64,000 bases of DNA from Buxus sempervirens (Eukaryota > Streptophyta > Magnoliopsida > Buxales > Buxaceae): assembly GCA_947561395.2 (NCBI GenBank), contig OX387186.1:50797220-50861219 (forward strand), read 5' to 3'. A model generated the notes under the pieces. It ran no database searches. It saw nothing but the letters and a program-made list of their open reading frames with translations, and was not told the origin of the DNA. This document shows positions 41,333 to 53,055 of the stretch, piece by piece. Made by a program: the position numbers and the translations under genes. Position 1 is the first letter of the stretch. Each line of letters opens with the position of its first letter.

Positions 41333-43847
41333 TGAACCACTGCGGGCCGAGACAGGGGCCCACATAGTTGCTGGAATGCCCTAGGTAACCCAAAAACCAA
41401 CCCCCCTCCCAGAAAGCCGAAAATCACCTTTTCTGGGCTTATCCGAAAACTCAGGTCGGATAAGCCCTGATCTGCTTGTATCCGAAATGCATTTTCGGAT
41501 ACACCTTTTTTAGGGTGTATCCGAAATACTATTTCAGATACACCCGGTGATTTACAAAAAATGCAGATTTGCACCCTTGTCCAATTTTTCAATCTATTTT
41601 CAATTAAAACAAGTCATCCAATAGGGTTTCTGGGTGCCCAGAAACCCAACATGGGCCTTGGATCCAACAGGTCCAATTTGATTTCCTGTAGGCCTTCCAA
41701 CGGGGCCCACCCAGCCCGATTAACTCACGTTGTGCTAAGTAAGACCAATAAACCTAAGTGAACGGGCCAAACCATCCAAGGCCCAACAAAGGCCCAATAT
41801 GAAGCATGCTTGCCTAGAATAGGTTTGATTTGGTTTGGCTATGACCACAGGCTTGGGCCTATCGGGGCCTGCTCCCTTCAAGGGAAGCGCACTTAGACCA
41901 AAGAGAAGGAAGGGTACCCAGAACCCTGACCCATGAAGCCTTGGGCTTTCAAGCCCAAGTCTAGGACATGGGCCCCAAGCCCATTCCTAGCCCAGTTAGA
42001 AGAACTTAATCAAGATAATCAAGACTTAAGGCAACCCTTGTGTGGCCCACCCAATGGGCCCATCAACCATCCAGGCACACCATGAATAAATTTTAATTAT
42101 CTCTTCACTTAAACCTTAAACAAAATCAACCAAAATGACCAAACCTTAAAGGGCCTTCTAAGATTAGATCAAGGCCCATCGAAGGGACATGTGGGCTAAA
42201 CCTAGCCCACTAGGGGATCCGTGGGCCTTCCTACGGGGCCCATCGAATTAGACCCACATCACTTAAATAAAGCAAGATAAAACCAAATAAAAAGGGGACC
42301 CACACCACTTTGGTGGTCCCCACCAGACTTAACAAAATGTGCATGTTTTGGCTTAGGAATTGGGTGAGTAGACAAATTGAGTTGACTCAAACTAGGGAAA
42401 CCCGTGAGACCCATCACCCAACATGGTGAATCGGGGTGCCTAAGGACTTCCCTGGATTGTAACTAAGACCTTAGCTAGAATCTCAAGCCCCAGACCAGCC
42501 TAAATAGACAAACCTAGACACCTAGGTGTCTGCTTGCACCCCATCAGGCAGTGGCGACTCCAACCTACCCGATTTACCCCGAAAGGAGGCACGCACTCCT
42601 GTGCGCCCCACGGTGCGTAGTTCCCAACGCGCGCATAGCGCCCATGGAATTTATATGTTGATGCCCTTAGTATTGAAATTTATAACATGTTTTGATTTTG
42701 ATGAATATATATCCATATAAGTAAATGGAATATATTTATGTATTCAAGTATATATATATGAATTTCCAAAGGCATGATACATACAATTCCTAAGGGGTTG
42801 TGTAACGCCTCGAACCCATACCCAGCAAGACATTGTCCGCTTTGGGCCCAATGGGCCCTCATGGATTTGTTCTCAAGGGATAATACGAGAAAACTTCCTA
42901 GTGGTCACCTATCCTAACACTGCTCTCATCCGAGCGTGCTTAACTTGAGGGTTCCAAGGGGATTAATTGTAGCTCCCCAGATCCGGGTTTGCCCTATCAC
43001 GGCACCAACTCGACCCGAGACCTACTTATGGGCCCAAAAGAACCTGATAAACACAATTAACGTGAGCAATTGCAATGTAATCATTAGAGTCCATAAGATA
43101 AATAAGCATGGAATTAAAAATTTTCATATAATAAGAGATCATCTGTGAAATGACTCCAAAATCATAATATCTGCGTATACAAAAAGGCAACTAAGATCTC
43201 TCATCATTATCTCTAACATGAGCATTCATACACAAATATGGAAATCTAAAAATTAACTCCAAGTCTACAAATCCCAAAAGAATAATTACAACCCTTTTTA
43301 TAGATTCTAAAAATAAATACAAAAACACAAAGCGAACCCTCCTAAGGGTAGTAGAAGCCCTCGGGCCTGCGCTCAAGTTCACCCTCAATACCTGCCCCAA
43401 TGCGTGGCTCACCAAGTGGATCTGAAAACAAATCCAGTAAAACAAAACGCGTGAAATTTAACGTCCCAATAAGTAGCAAACATGCATGCATAGAAGCAAT
43501 TTATGCAATTCATATAACATCATGTACAAAAGCAGTTTAGGCAATTCATATAACATCATGAATGGAACAATTTATGCAATTTATATTCTTAAGTCAAGCA
43601 ATCAAAATAGTATAACACATGAAATTAGCCAAGCAGACCCAATCATTTACTACAAGTATATCTTGGTAGAACTCCTAATGTAAAACAAACCTTTCGCATA
43701 AGTTACTAGAACTAAGGCCTCATTCTGCAAACCAAGAGATTACTCCATGAACAACCCAAGCCAACACTAACACACAGACTAGACTCACTGTTCAAAACAA
43801 ACCAATCAAAACAATGAGTAAAACCAGTGCTTAAACCAAAGCCAAGT

Positions 43848-43945
43848 GAGATCTACACTGTCACTGGCATTCAACAAAAGGGCAAGTGAGATCTACACCG
43901 TCACTTCCAGTCAACCACGGCTAAGTGAGATCTACACCGTCACTT
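43848..43945 (-). repeat. AAGTGAGATCTACACCGTCA repeats in W1
   Basis: Three near-identical copies of AAGTGAGATCTACACYGTCA spaced 40-44 bp apart, inside the predicted LTR intron of W1. They are unique to this LTR in the window. Confidence 0.9.
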
Positions 43946-45484
43946 CAAATCGCATAAAAAGAGCTTATCATATCTTTACCAAAATCATCAATATTCACAA
44001 TGCCTAAGAAGTAACCAATAAACGCTTCACATCCAAAGCCAATACACAGTAGAATACATACCCCATAAAGTCCATAAATTACGTATTTGAGAAGTGGGAT
44101 GGTCTTAGGATCCCCAATAAAGTCACCATACCAAAAATCAATGAATTCCGAGACAAAAAGTTTCGGATCTCAAAAATATTATAAGTCTGGTTAAAAACGT
44201 TGACTTTTCGATGTATAATTTTTCTAGACAATCTACAAGGAATTTCAGGCTCAAATTCTGGTTGTGGTCTATTGGAGAGTAAGCAAATCTTCTAGAATTT
44301 TTTTGTCTTCTGAATCACTAATCTGGGTATCAAACTCAAAAAGTGGCATTTTATTAAAATTGAGAAAACTAGAAATTTAGGCATAAACTGGAAAGTTGAC
44401 TTTTTATTGGTTGGGAATTGGGCCTTGGGAGTATTTTTATTGGTTCCAAATGGGGGGTAAAACCTTATTTACATGTAAAAACTTAAGTAAATTGAGCAAT
44501 AAATACACAGAACATTTATTTAAATGTCTTTCAGGTAATAAGGGTGCTGTGTGGGAGGCCTGGGTTGTTTTGGAAAGGGTTGAGGGAGAAAAGGGGTGAA
44601 GAACTCTCAAAAACCTAGGCTCAACGTTCGGGCATTAAGGTTATAACAGGGTGGACATTCGGGCGTTATAGCTAAGGTTGGCGTGTTAAGGTGAAAGTCA
44701 AGGCCAACGAGCGTGTGTTAAGGTCAATGTTCACCCATTAAGGTCGCGATTAGCCTTGGCGATTAATCGTGGTTCACGATTAGCTTTAACAGAACTGATT
44801 CTTTTGGGGTCTTGGCTCAGGATTAATCGCTACCTCGGGTTTTCAAATATTTTTGGTTATTTTCAACTCAAAACTCATACCAACCCTATCCAACCTTCCC
44901 AATACAAAATGGGATGATCATAAAACCTCCCAACATGCCCCAATACACCTTCCAATACAAGAATCCACTCAAAATACATATAAACAAAATCCAACCACAT
45001 GAAACCCCATTCAACCCACCAAACTCAAACCAAAACTGAAAGGTGACCAATGTAGGTTGTAAATCCATGGCAAATCAATATAAAACTAAACAAGAATAGT
45101 TATACTTACAAACCCTACAAATTTTAAAAGCAAAATCCCACATGCAAGTGATTTTTCTAATTTATCAAAACCCTAAGAGAGAGAAATACGAAAATCCAAT
45201 AAATTCATTAAAGTTTGAAGGGTTTGCTACTTACTTGCTAATGGAGAATTGAACTTTTCCTCAAGCTCTCCTCTCCTTCTCCTTCTTTTGCTTCCTCCTG
45301 AAGCTTTCAAACAAGCTCCCACAATTCTCTCTCTTGCTTTATACAACCAAGACAAGAGAAAGTATTCTCCAAACACTTAGAATAGAAATTAGGGCATCCT
45401 TTTATATGCCCAAGTTTTGGTCTTTCAAATCTGCCCCTACACAAAGCTTTTATTCATCTAAAACCCTACGATGTACCTAAGATA

Positions 45485-46206
45485 TGCCAAGGGGGTACCT
45501 TAGTGTTATTTGAGGGGGTACCTTGGTGTTAAGTTGAGGTACCTTAGTGTTGTTTGGGGGGTACCTTGGTGTTTCAAGGGGATTTGCCTTAGTTACTCAA
45601 GGGGTTATACTTTAGGTAAACTTGAGGGATACCTTAGTTATACAAGAGGGGGTACCTTGATTATTGAAGGGTGTACCTTAGTTATATAGGGGTGTACCTT
45701 TAGGTAATACAATGAGGTGTACCCTAGGTAATATGATGGGTGTACCTTAGTAATATAAAAGGGGTACTTGAATTATAGAATGGGTGTACCTTGGTTATAT
45801 GAGGGGGTACCTTTAAGTAATACAAGAAGGGTGTACCCTAGGTGATATAAGGGGTGTACCTTAGGTATATTTGAGGTACTTTAGTAGTATAAATGGGGTA
45901 CCTTAGCTATATAAGGGGGTGTACCGTAGGCAAAACAGTGGGGGTACCTTACTTATATAGGGGGTACTTTAGTTAAACAAAGGGGGTACCTTGACCATAT
46001 AACGAAGTGTACCTTAGGTAATACTAGGGGGTACTTTAGGTACACATGTGGGGTACCTTAAGCAAACACAATGGGGTACCTTGGGCAAATCAAGGGGTAC
46101 CTTAGGCAAACATAGAGGGTACCTTAGGTAAATCAGAGGAGTACCTTAGGCAAACATAAGGGGTACCTTAGGGATATAAGTGGGGTATCTTGGGCAATAC
46201 CAGGGG
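45485..46206. repeat. GGGGTACCTTAGG minisatellite, left part
   Basis: More than 30 degenerate units of 18-25 bp built on GGGGTACCTTAGGTAATAC. Each contains the palindrome GGTACC. The array lies upstream of the W1 TATA box and is cut at 46206 by the insertion of W6. It continues at 49678. Confidence 0.93.
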
Positions 46207-49200
46207 TGTAAAACCCCTTATTTTCACTAAATAAATAAATAAAAATTTAATACGAATATTTGGAGTGTCAATGAATTTGTCAAAATAAATTGGGGATTTA
46301 ATATAAAGGAATGATTTGCGGTACTTATAATTCATTCGGGATGTATAGCGGACTAATAATGACAAAGAGAATAAACTTGGAAATTTCAGAAGAAATTGAA
46401 TGGGTAGATGTGAAAATATTGAGAGAAGGGTATTTCGGTCAATTCACATTAATTATCGGTAAAATAATTAAATACATTAATTAAAATTTGTTATTAGACT
46501 TGAGAAATACTAATAGATTTAAATTGGGGTTTAGATTGTCTATTAACAATGATATTTAAAGCTTAGTAATTGGAATAATGGCATATTGGTAATTATGTTT
46601 GATTTGAAGCCTGAAGTCGAGGAGATGAGAATTTTATTGAAGGATATTAATTATAATTATAGATGATCACACTGATAGGGGAGATCTGGAGTTTGACGCA
46701 GATCTGACCGTTGGATCCCGAGATATCGAGTTAAGTATGGATTAACGGTCCTTATTAAGTCTAATGGGTGGATGAGTATGGAACCTAATCCTAGGGAGAT
46801 GCGTGGGATTAGGGAAGAATAAAATAGGGTTGAATAGTTTTAGTTGTATTCGTAGGATGTCTTGTGCGTTGAAGTTGGAGGCTGCGGCGGAAGAGAAGAA
46901 GAACGAGAGAGAGAAAGGGAGACCGAGAAGAAGGAGGAAGAGGGCATATCTCTAGTTTCTCACCGTTCCTAGAACGTCTCTTGCCTGCGAAGAGGAGAGG
47001 AAGTCTCTGGTTGGAAGAAGAAAGGATTTGAGCGGACGGAGGTAGGTGGCACTCCGTTTTAACGATTATTTTGTGTTTATGAGATTATTCGATTCGATTG
47101 CATGATCTTCTATGTTGTAAATATGTGTATATTGGTTGATATTAATTTATATGAATTTTAGAAGCGATTAGAACACAAAAATTTGATGTTTAGAAACTCG
47201 GTTCGTCGTTTTGGTTAGAGCGCCGAGCTCGCCTGCGCTCGGCGATCCTCAGCGATCCTCGGCGCTAGTGTAAAATTTAATACCGCCGAATATCACTTGA
47301 AGACGGACCGCGGGCGACCTATTTTGTACTACCACTGACCTTTGACCGCCTAGGCGATCCTGAGCGATCCTAGGCGCTCTAGCAAAAAAAATTCAATTTT
47401 GACAGTTTCTCATTCCCTTTTCTTCTCCAACCCTTTCCCAGGCAACCCAAGCCTCTCGCATAGCACCCTTATTACATGAAAGACATTTAAGTAAATGTCC
47501 TGTATATTTATTGCTCAATTTACTTAAGTCTTTACATGTAAATAAGGTTTTACCCCCCATTTGGAACCAATAAAAATACTTCCAAGGTCTAATTCCCAGC
47601 CAATAAAAAGTCAACTTTCTAGTTCATGCCTAAATCCCGGTTTTTTTTATCAAAAAGCCCGGTTTGGGTTTAATACCCAGATGAGTGATTCAGGAGCCCA
47701 TAAAATTCTAAGAGATGTGTTTACCCTTCAATAGACTACAACCAAAATTTGAGCCCGAAACTCCTTGTAGATTTGTCTAGAGAAATTATATACCAAAAAG
47801 TCAACGTTTTTAACCAGACTTAGAATATTTTGGGGTCCGAAACTTTTTATTTCAGAATCGATTGATTTTTGGTATGGTGACCTTATTAGGGATCCTAAGA
47901 CTATTCCACTCATCCAAAATGTATTTTGAGAACTTTATGACATTCTTAGTCCCAAATCATTATAAAATAGGATATTTGATTTCCACCATTTGTAACACTT
48001 CTCTAAGATTATCCTTAAGGTGTCTTTGAAGGCCAATTATACTAAAAGGTTCATCTTAGATATTTAACCACTTGAGTCTTCTATTATTAAGATAATCCCA
48101 TAATCAATATGAGTGCACACTAATGAACTGGTTATGGAACAAGACTTTGGATTACCGATTGAACATGGAAGAACTATGATTATAAACAATATTGGAATGT
48201 GAATGATTGAACAATGGCTTGGTGGCCAGCTTTATTAATAACCCGCTTGGTGGCGGAGATACCCGTTTGGTGACGGAGACCCTAACCTGCTTGGTGGCAG
48301 AGATACCCGTTTGGTGACGGAGACCCTAACCCGCTTGGTGACGGAGATCCTAACCTGCTTGGTGGCAGAGATACCCGCTTGGTGGCGGAGACCCTAACCT
48401 GCTTGGTGGCGAAGACCCTAACCTGCTTGGTGGCAGAGATACCCGCTTGGTGGCGGGGACCCTAACCCGCTTGGTGGCGGAGACCCTAACCTGCTTGGTG
48501 GCAGAGATAACCCGCTTGGTGGCGGAGATACCCGCTTGGTGGCGGAGACATTACCTCCTGCGGGAGAGATTCATTACCTCATGTGGGGCAGATGTATTTC
48601 CGATGGATTGCATCCTACAGGAGAGATACCTCATGTGGGGGAGATGTGATTATGCGTGATTGCATCCCACATGGAGGATGGGTGTGTGAGTTACCACTGG
48701 AAGGTGAGGAAGCTATCTCCTACGGTAGAGGTAGATGCTAGGTGTTCACATCCTGCGGTAGAGTTATGCTGTCTCCTGCAGGGGGTACCTGTAGTCTTAG
48801 AGATGTGCATTCTCCTGCGGAGCTTGTGTGGATACTACGTGTTTGCGTTCTATGGTAGAGATAGGCTACTACTTGAAGGTTGGCTTTTATTACTGATATG
48901 ATGATTGATTCTCAGGATGATGGATTGTTTATTTGAAAAGGAAATATTGAAATGTCATAACTGAATAGAATTGCTATGATTTAATGAGAACTGTTAAAAT
49001 GGAATATTATGGAATCACAAATAAAATGTGGAACTGTTCTTAACAAGACACTAAAGAAAATAAACCAGAAACCATGGGAATGTGAAATATAATACATTGT
49101 CCTTTAAATTGAACGGAAATGCACATGATTAACTTATTTTATCTCGGGCACTGAGTAAATGTTTGTTTTATATTGAGATTATTCGTTTATCTTATTGACC

Positions 49201-49677
49201 GTAATTAGTCGTCTATTTTACCGAGCATGAAACCACTATTATTTTCTATATGTATAAACTGTTTCCTCATGCATGTGTTACCTACTGAGATAGTTGTATC
49301 TCACCCCTACTTCATATTCTACTTTTCAGGTTATCTTGAAGAGGACGCCACGGGTTAGACAGATAGTGGGTTGAAGTCTAGAAATTCCATATGAAAAGAG
49401 TAGGGTGATTTTATATAGCTGTATTTATTTTATTGGAATCGTAATAGATGATTTTGTAGGATATTAAGAGTTAGTTAAATTTGTAGTTGCCTTTCATTTG
49501 ATTAGTTAATGTAATCGGATGACTCAGCTTCTAATAAATGATTTAAGCTTCCTAGTACTCTGATAAATCTTAGTTCTTTATTTCCTTATATTTGAACTGA
49601 TTGTAATGTACCACAAGTTAATACCTTGATCCGAGTCAAAATGAGAAAAAAAAATGACCCGGATTCGGGGCGTTACA
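46207..49677 (+). mobile_element. Solo LTR, family W (W6), 3.47 kb
   Basis: It starts TGTAAAACCCCTTATTTT, ends TTCGGGGCGTTACA, and has AGGGG on both sides (46202-46206 and 49678-49682). Inside: purine-rich leader, donor-like GGAGGTAGGTGGCAC (GT at 47042), GGCGATCCTCAGCGATCC words (47215-47400), the block shared with W1 (47393-47930), a GCTTGGTGGCGGAGA minisatellite, then CCTACTGAGATAGTTGTATC and CTTTTCAGGTTATCTTGAAG (CAG at 49327-49329). No coding interior. Confidence 0.9.
48190..48560 (+). repeat. CCGCTTGGTGGCGGAGAC minisatellite in W6
   Basis: About 15 units of 18-22 bp, alternating CCCGCTTGGTGGCGGAGA and CCTGCTTGGTGGCAGAGA with CCCTAA spacers. It is followed (48560-48860) by CTCCTGCGGGAGAG and CATGTGGGGGAGATG words. 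These recur, complemented, in W5 at 56830-57185. Confidence 0.93.
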
Positions 49678-49925
49678 AGGGGTACCTTAGGTATAATTAG
49701 GGGGTACTTTATGCATACATGTGCCGTACCTTAAGTATAATTAGGGGGTACTTTAAGTAATACTTTGATGGTACCTTGGGTATACTTTGGTTACTACTTG
49801 GGTGTACCCTAGGTATACTTGGGTGGTACTTAGGGGTTACTTTAGGTATCTTTAGAAGATACTTTAAGTACCCTTGAGAGGTACCTTGAATATTTGTATA
49901 GGATACTTTAAATACACCTAACCTA
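49678..49925. repeat. GGGGTACCTTAGG minisatellite, right part
   Basis: Continuation of the W1 array after W6 (AGGGGTACCTTAGGTATA onward), grading into GGATACTTTAAAT words and ending near 49925. Confidence 0.9.
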
Positions 49926-50345
49926 ATTTTTCAGAATTTGATTTCTGAATCATTAGATCTAATTGAAGGATACTTTAGCTAATTGTAATTAAGACATAGC
50001 ACTAACTTTGCTTCCCTTAATAATTTCAATAAAGTTCAATTTGATTTCCCTAAAGCCTTAACTATAATCCATATTTACCCCATCTTCATAACACAATTAC
50101 TTAATTTGTTTAATAATCTCACTTTAGATAATTAAGCTTAATAATTAAGGTATAATCCGGGACGGGGTTTTAATATTTAGTCCCGTGTTATGCCTTAAAA
50201 GGCCTCTTGCTTTGTAAAGGATCACAAGACTACTTATAGTATCCCCGAGCGTTGTGGGATCCCAACCATATGCACATCCTCGCCTGGTAGCTTGCCAAGT
50301 GAGATTACCCATTCACCCGTCCACTCATACAGCCAGGATGTCACA

Positions 50346-50428
50346 TACTCCCCTCCATGGGACAACGCGTCCTTGCGTTGGGCCGAAACCCCACACTTTT
50401 TCCGGTCGGAGCAGGTTTTGATACCATT
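50346..50428 (-). other. TRIM interior with PBS and polypurine tract
   Basis: On minus, two bases after the 5' LTR end comes TGGTATCAAAACC (50426-50414), which matches the tRNA-iMet primer site TGGTATCAGAGCC at 11 of 13 positions. At the other end, GGAGGGGAGTA directly precedes the 3' LTR start TGTGACATCC. These two signals and nothing else fill the 83 bp, so replication needs proteins supplied in trans. Confidence 0.88.
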
Positions 50429-50536
50429 TGTAACACCTCGGACCTATACTTAGCAAGATATTGTCCACTCTAGGCCCACTGGGCCCTCACGGATTTGTTC
50501 TCAAGGGATAATACGAGAAAACTTCCTAGTGGTCAC

Positions 50537-52937
50537 TGTGCGCACCTAAAAAATCCTTGATCCTAGATTGCACACCGGGCGCACTTTCAGTGCGTGCCTC
50601 GGGACATTCGGAGTCGCCACTGCGTGAGAGTGCAGGCAGACACGGTTTTGCCCTAACCGGGTCTAAGTCTGGTCTGCGGCTTATTAGAGATCTAGCTAAG
50701 TCCTTGGTTACGGTCCGGGGAAGTCCTAAAGACACCCCGGTCCGTCCCGTCGGTCTAACGGGTCCCTCGGGTCGCCCTGGTTTCTGAGTCAAGTTTACCC
50801 TTTTCCTAGACCAGCATTCTACCTTGTTAGGTCTGGCGGGGCCCTCTGGAGGTGTGGGTCCCCTTTAGCTTGATTTTATCTTTTTATTTATCTAAGTGAA
50901 GTGGGTCGGACCCGGGTCTCGTTGGAAGACCCGTGGGCTGCCATGGTTGGGCTTGGAGCCCAGTTGGGTTATTGGGTAACCCATTTGGTTATTTTATTAA
51001 GTTTTATTTATTTACAATTTTTGTTTGGGCTTAGTGGGCTTGGAATGGGCCCATTAGCCAAAGTCCAGTGGCCTGGGCCTGTTTATTGAAAACAGGCCTG
51101 GTATAGGGCAGTCTAAGGTGGGCCCTACAAATGGGCCAAAAGGAGGTCTTGGTGGGCCCACGGTCCACAAATGGGCTTAAGATAGCCCAATAAGTTTAAA
51201 GGGTTGGTTTAGGTCGGTTCAAGTCGGATCAAGTCCAACCGGGCCAAAAATTAAGTTTTTTAAGTTATAGTTACACTGGCCCGTATTTGTTCTACGGTCC
51301 ACCCTTGCCCGTGAACAAAGTCCGGTTGGCTTCGCCCATGAAGAAAATACGGTCCCGCCCGGACCGCCCTGAGTTTACGGACACAACTAGTTTTGCATTT
51401 CTGCTGCCGATTCTGCTTGGGATCAGTTCCGTGGCCTCTTTGGAACTTTCTGCAACTTCGGTAGTGACTCTGGTGCCTTCTGATATGGTACATTAGCTTC
51501 CTTCACCATCTTCAAGTCTTCTTTTTTGGTGCTTTAGAATGGAACTAAACTCCATTTTTTTTTGAACCTTGTCATCTTCTGGTAAGGTAGCAAAAGAAGT
51601 GGTAGTGGGAAGGGGATTACATGGAAGTATTTAAAGAGGACAAATCCCTCTTACACTTATGAATTTAACCAATTAACCAAGATTTTTCCTTCTTTTATTA
51701 GTTTTATGGTTCCATCTCCTTTTCATTCCATAAGACCATGTTTATTTGCATGGGAATTCTTCAACAAATAGTGAAACCAATGGGTTAGTAGCACAGTAAT
51801 AAGATAAAAGGAAACTTAAATGAAATGATTCATTAAAAAGAGGTAGATATAAAAGTTACCACACTAGTGCTCCTTTGATTTGGTGATGGAGTGACTCCCT
51901 AGAGATTTCGGCAGCGCTTCCGCGTCCTCCAAATTTTGTTAGGATGAAATGGGAAGAACTTTGTTAAGGTGGATGGGTTTAAGATCAAATTGAAGGGGAT
52001 TTGGGCATGGGTTTGGGGTAGTTTAGGAATATAGGGGTAATTTGGGGATAAAAAAAAGTTTAGGTTTTGGGATGGTGGAATTCGGGCAGGACTTTGGGTA
52101 TGGAGAGCTCATGGAAGAAGAGAGTTTCGGCTAGGAAGAAGGCTTGTTCGAAATGAGGGGGAGGCCTCTCTATTTATAGGCAAAAAGGGGCATGCCCGTA
52201 TTTGAAGTACGTGCCTTGCCCGTAATTTAAATACGGGCGAAAAACGCACATTTGTAAATCCCGCGAATCTACCGTACGGGACACGTGTCCCGCCGTACAG
52301 CGACACGTGTCTTCTACCAGAATCTTGCCCGTATTTCAAATACGGGCATGCCCTGCCCGTAATTCAAATACGGTCCAGCACGTTTTTTAAATGTTTGGAT
52401 TTCAAATCTTTATTCAATTTGGTTTTTTGCAAGATTCTTATTCGATTTATCCGATTATTTTATTAAAAAGTGAGATTCTCTTTATTAAAATATTATTAAA
52501 CACATTTATTTTATTTATTGTATTGGTTTATTCCATTTTTTGCTGCCTTTTTGCCACATGGGCAGTTTTTCTGAAACTTCAACTGCTCATAACTTCTTCA
52601 TCCGGTGTCCGATTTTAGCAAACTTAGTGTTGTTGGAACCGGCTTGGAATCACTTATCCACTGGGATCAAGTTTGGCAGTTGAATTGGAGTCGAGAAAAA
52701 AGTCAACTTTTCGCTCCCCAAAAGTTTGACCAACTCATATTTTTCTCATCTGGACTCCGATTCCAGCAAATTCAGTTGCGTTCGAATCGCGTCGAAATGC
52801 TCTTTTCAATGAGTTGAAGTTTGATGGCCAAATTTACTTGAATCAAAAAGTCAATTTTTGGACCCCCTCAGGGTTTGACTTTTAGTTTGACTTTTCATTT
52901 TTCTTTATTTTGAGGGTGCAAAAATCAGGTGTCTACA
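50537..52937 (-). mobile_element. Solo LTR, family Y (Y2), 2.40 kb, inverted
   Basis: The plus-strand ends are TGTGCGCACCTAAAAAATCC and GCAAAAATCAGGTGTCTACA, flanked by GTCAC (50532-50536 and 52938-52942). In element orientation it begins TGTAGACACCTGATTTTTGC, as Y1 and Y3 begin with CACCTCATTTTTGC. It carries tandem U3 units, CCCGTATTTNAAATACGGGC dyads (52195-52372), TATA (TATAAATA, 52178-52171) and GCAGTGGCGACTCC near the end. No genes. Confidence 0.9.
52171..52372 (-). promoter_or_regulatory. Y2 LTR promoter: CCCGTATTT dyads plus TATA box
   Basis: At least three dyads of CCCGTATTT(G/C)AAATACGGGC or CCCGTAATTYAAATACGG type lie directly upstream (in element orientation) of CCTATAAATAGAGAGGCC. 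They have the same position as the Y1 and Y3 dyads but an unrelated core. CCCGTATTTGTTCTACGG and similar words also occur about 0.9 kb downstream (51278-51352). Confidence 0.75.
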
Positions 52938-53055
52938 GTCACCCATCCTAGCACTGCTCTCACTCGAGCACATTTAACTTAAGGGTTCCAAGGAGACTTA
53001 GTCCCATGTTATGCTTCAAAAGGCCTCTTGCTTTGTAAGGGGTCACACGATTACT

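Larger units (their letters stand above)
39111..42637 (+). mobile_element. Solo LTR, family Y (Y1), 3.53 kb
   Basis: It starts TAGAAGCACCTCATTTTTGC, ends CAACGCGCGCATA, and is flanked by GCGCC (39106-39110 and 42638-42642). Order inside: three ~147-bp tandem units (39170-39620), palindromic GTATCCGAAAT repeats (39865-40085), TATA box (40095-40100), leader with AAGGTAAGT (40373), a second palindrome pair (41455-41545), C17 tract (41316-41332), GGGCCY-rich part, and GGCGACTCC near the 3' end. It matches Y3 throughout. No open frame is credible. Confidence 0.88.
42967..50174 (-). mobile_element. Solo LTR, family W (W1), itself carrying W6
   Basis: The plus-strand ends are TTGTAGCTCCCCAGATCC and GACGGGGTTTTAAT, flanked by ATTAA and ATTTA (one mismatch). 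In its own orientation it has a GGTACC-rich minisatellite in U3, TATA (TATAAA, 45406-45401), donor-like AAGTAAGTAGC (45235-45225), GCGATTAATCG words (44600-44830), AAGTGAGATCTACACCG repeats (43848-43945), acceptor-like TTTTCAG (43424-43422) and GGGGAGCTACA at the end. The body is 3.7 kb without W6. Confidence 0.82.
42801..50345 (-). repeat. TRIM 3' LTR (332 bp plus 7.2 kb insert)
   Basis: The unbroken parts are 42801-42966 and 50175-50345. They share with the other LTR the words GGATTTGTTCTCAAGGGATA, GAAAACTTCCTAGTGGTCAC, GCCTCTTGCTTTGTAA, GAGCGTTGTGGGATCCCAAC and CAGCCAGGATGTCACA. W1 is inserted between AAGGGGATTAA and ATTTAGTCCCG. Confidence 0.9.

Noticed and set aside
48190-48560. CRISPR-like array (regular short repeats)
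   Set aside because: Units are directly adjacent, degenerate and lack unique spacers. The context is a plant LTR, so this is a minisatellite. The same applies to 45485-46206 and 34850-35190.
48447-48901. Repeat-encoded frame in W6
   Set aside because: The repeated LVAETLTRLVAE-type peptide merely mirrors the GCTTGGTGGCGGAGA minisatellite, and the unit length is not a steady multiple of three.
50526-50792. Paired 76-88 codon frames on both strands at the left end of Y2
   Set aside because: They arise from a G+C-rich LTR terminus with few stop codons. The equivalent ends of Y1 and Y3 do not keep the frame.
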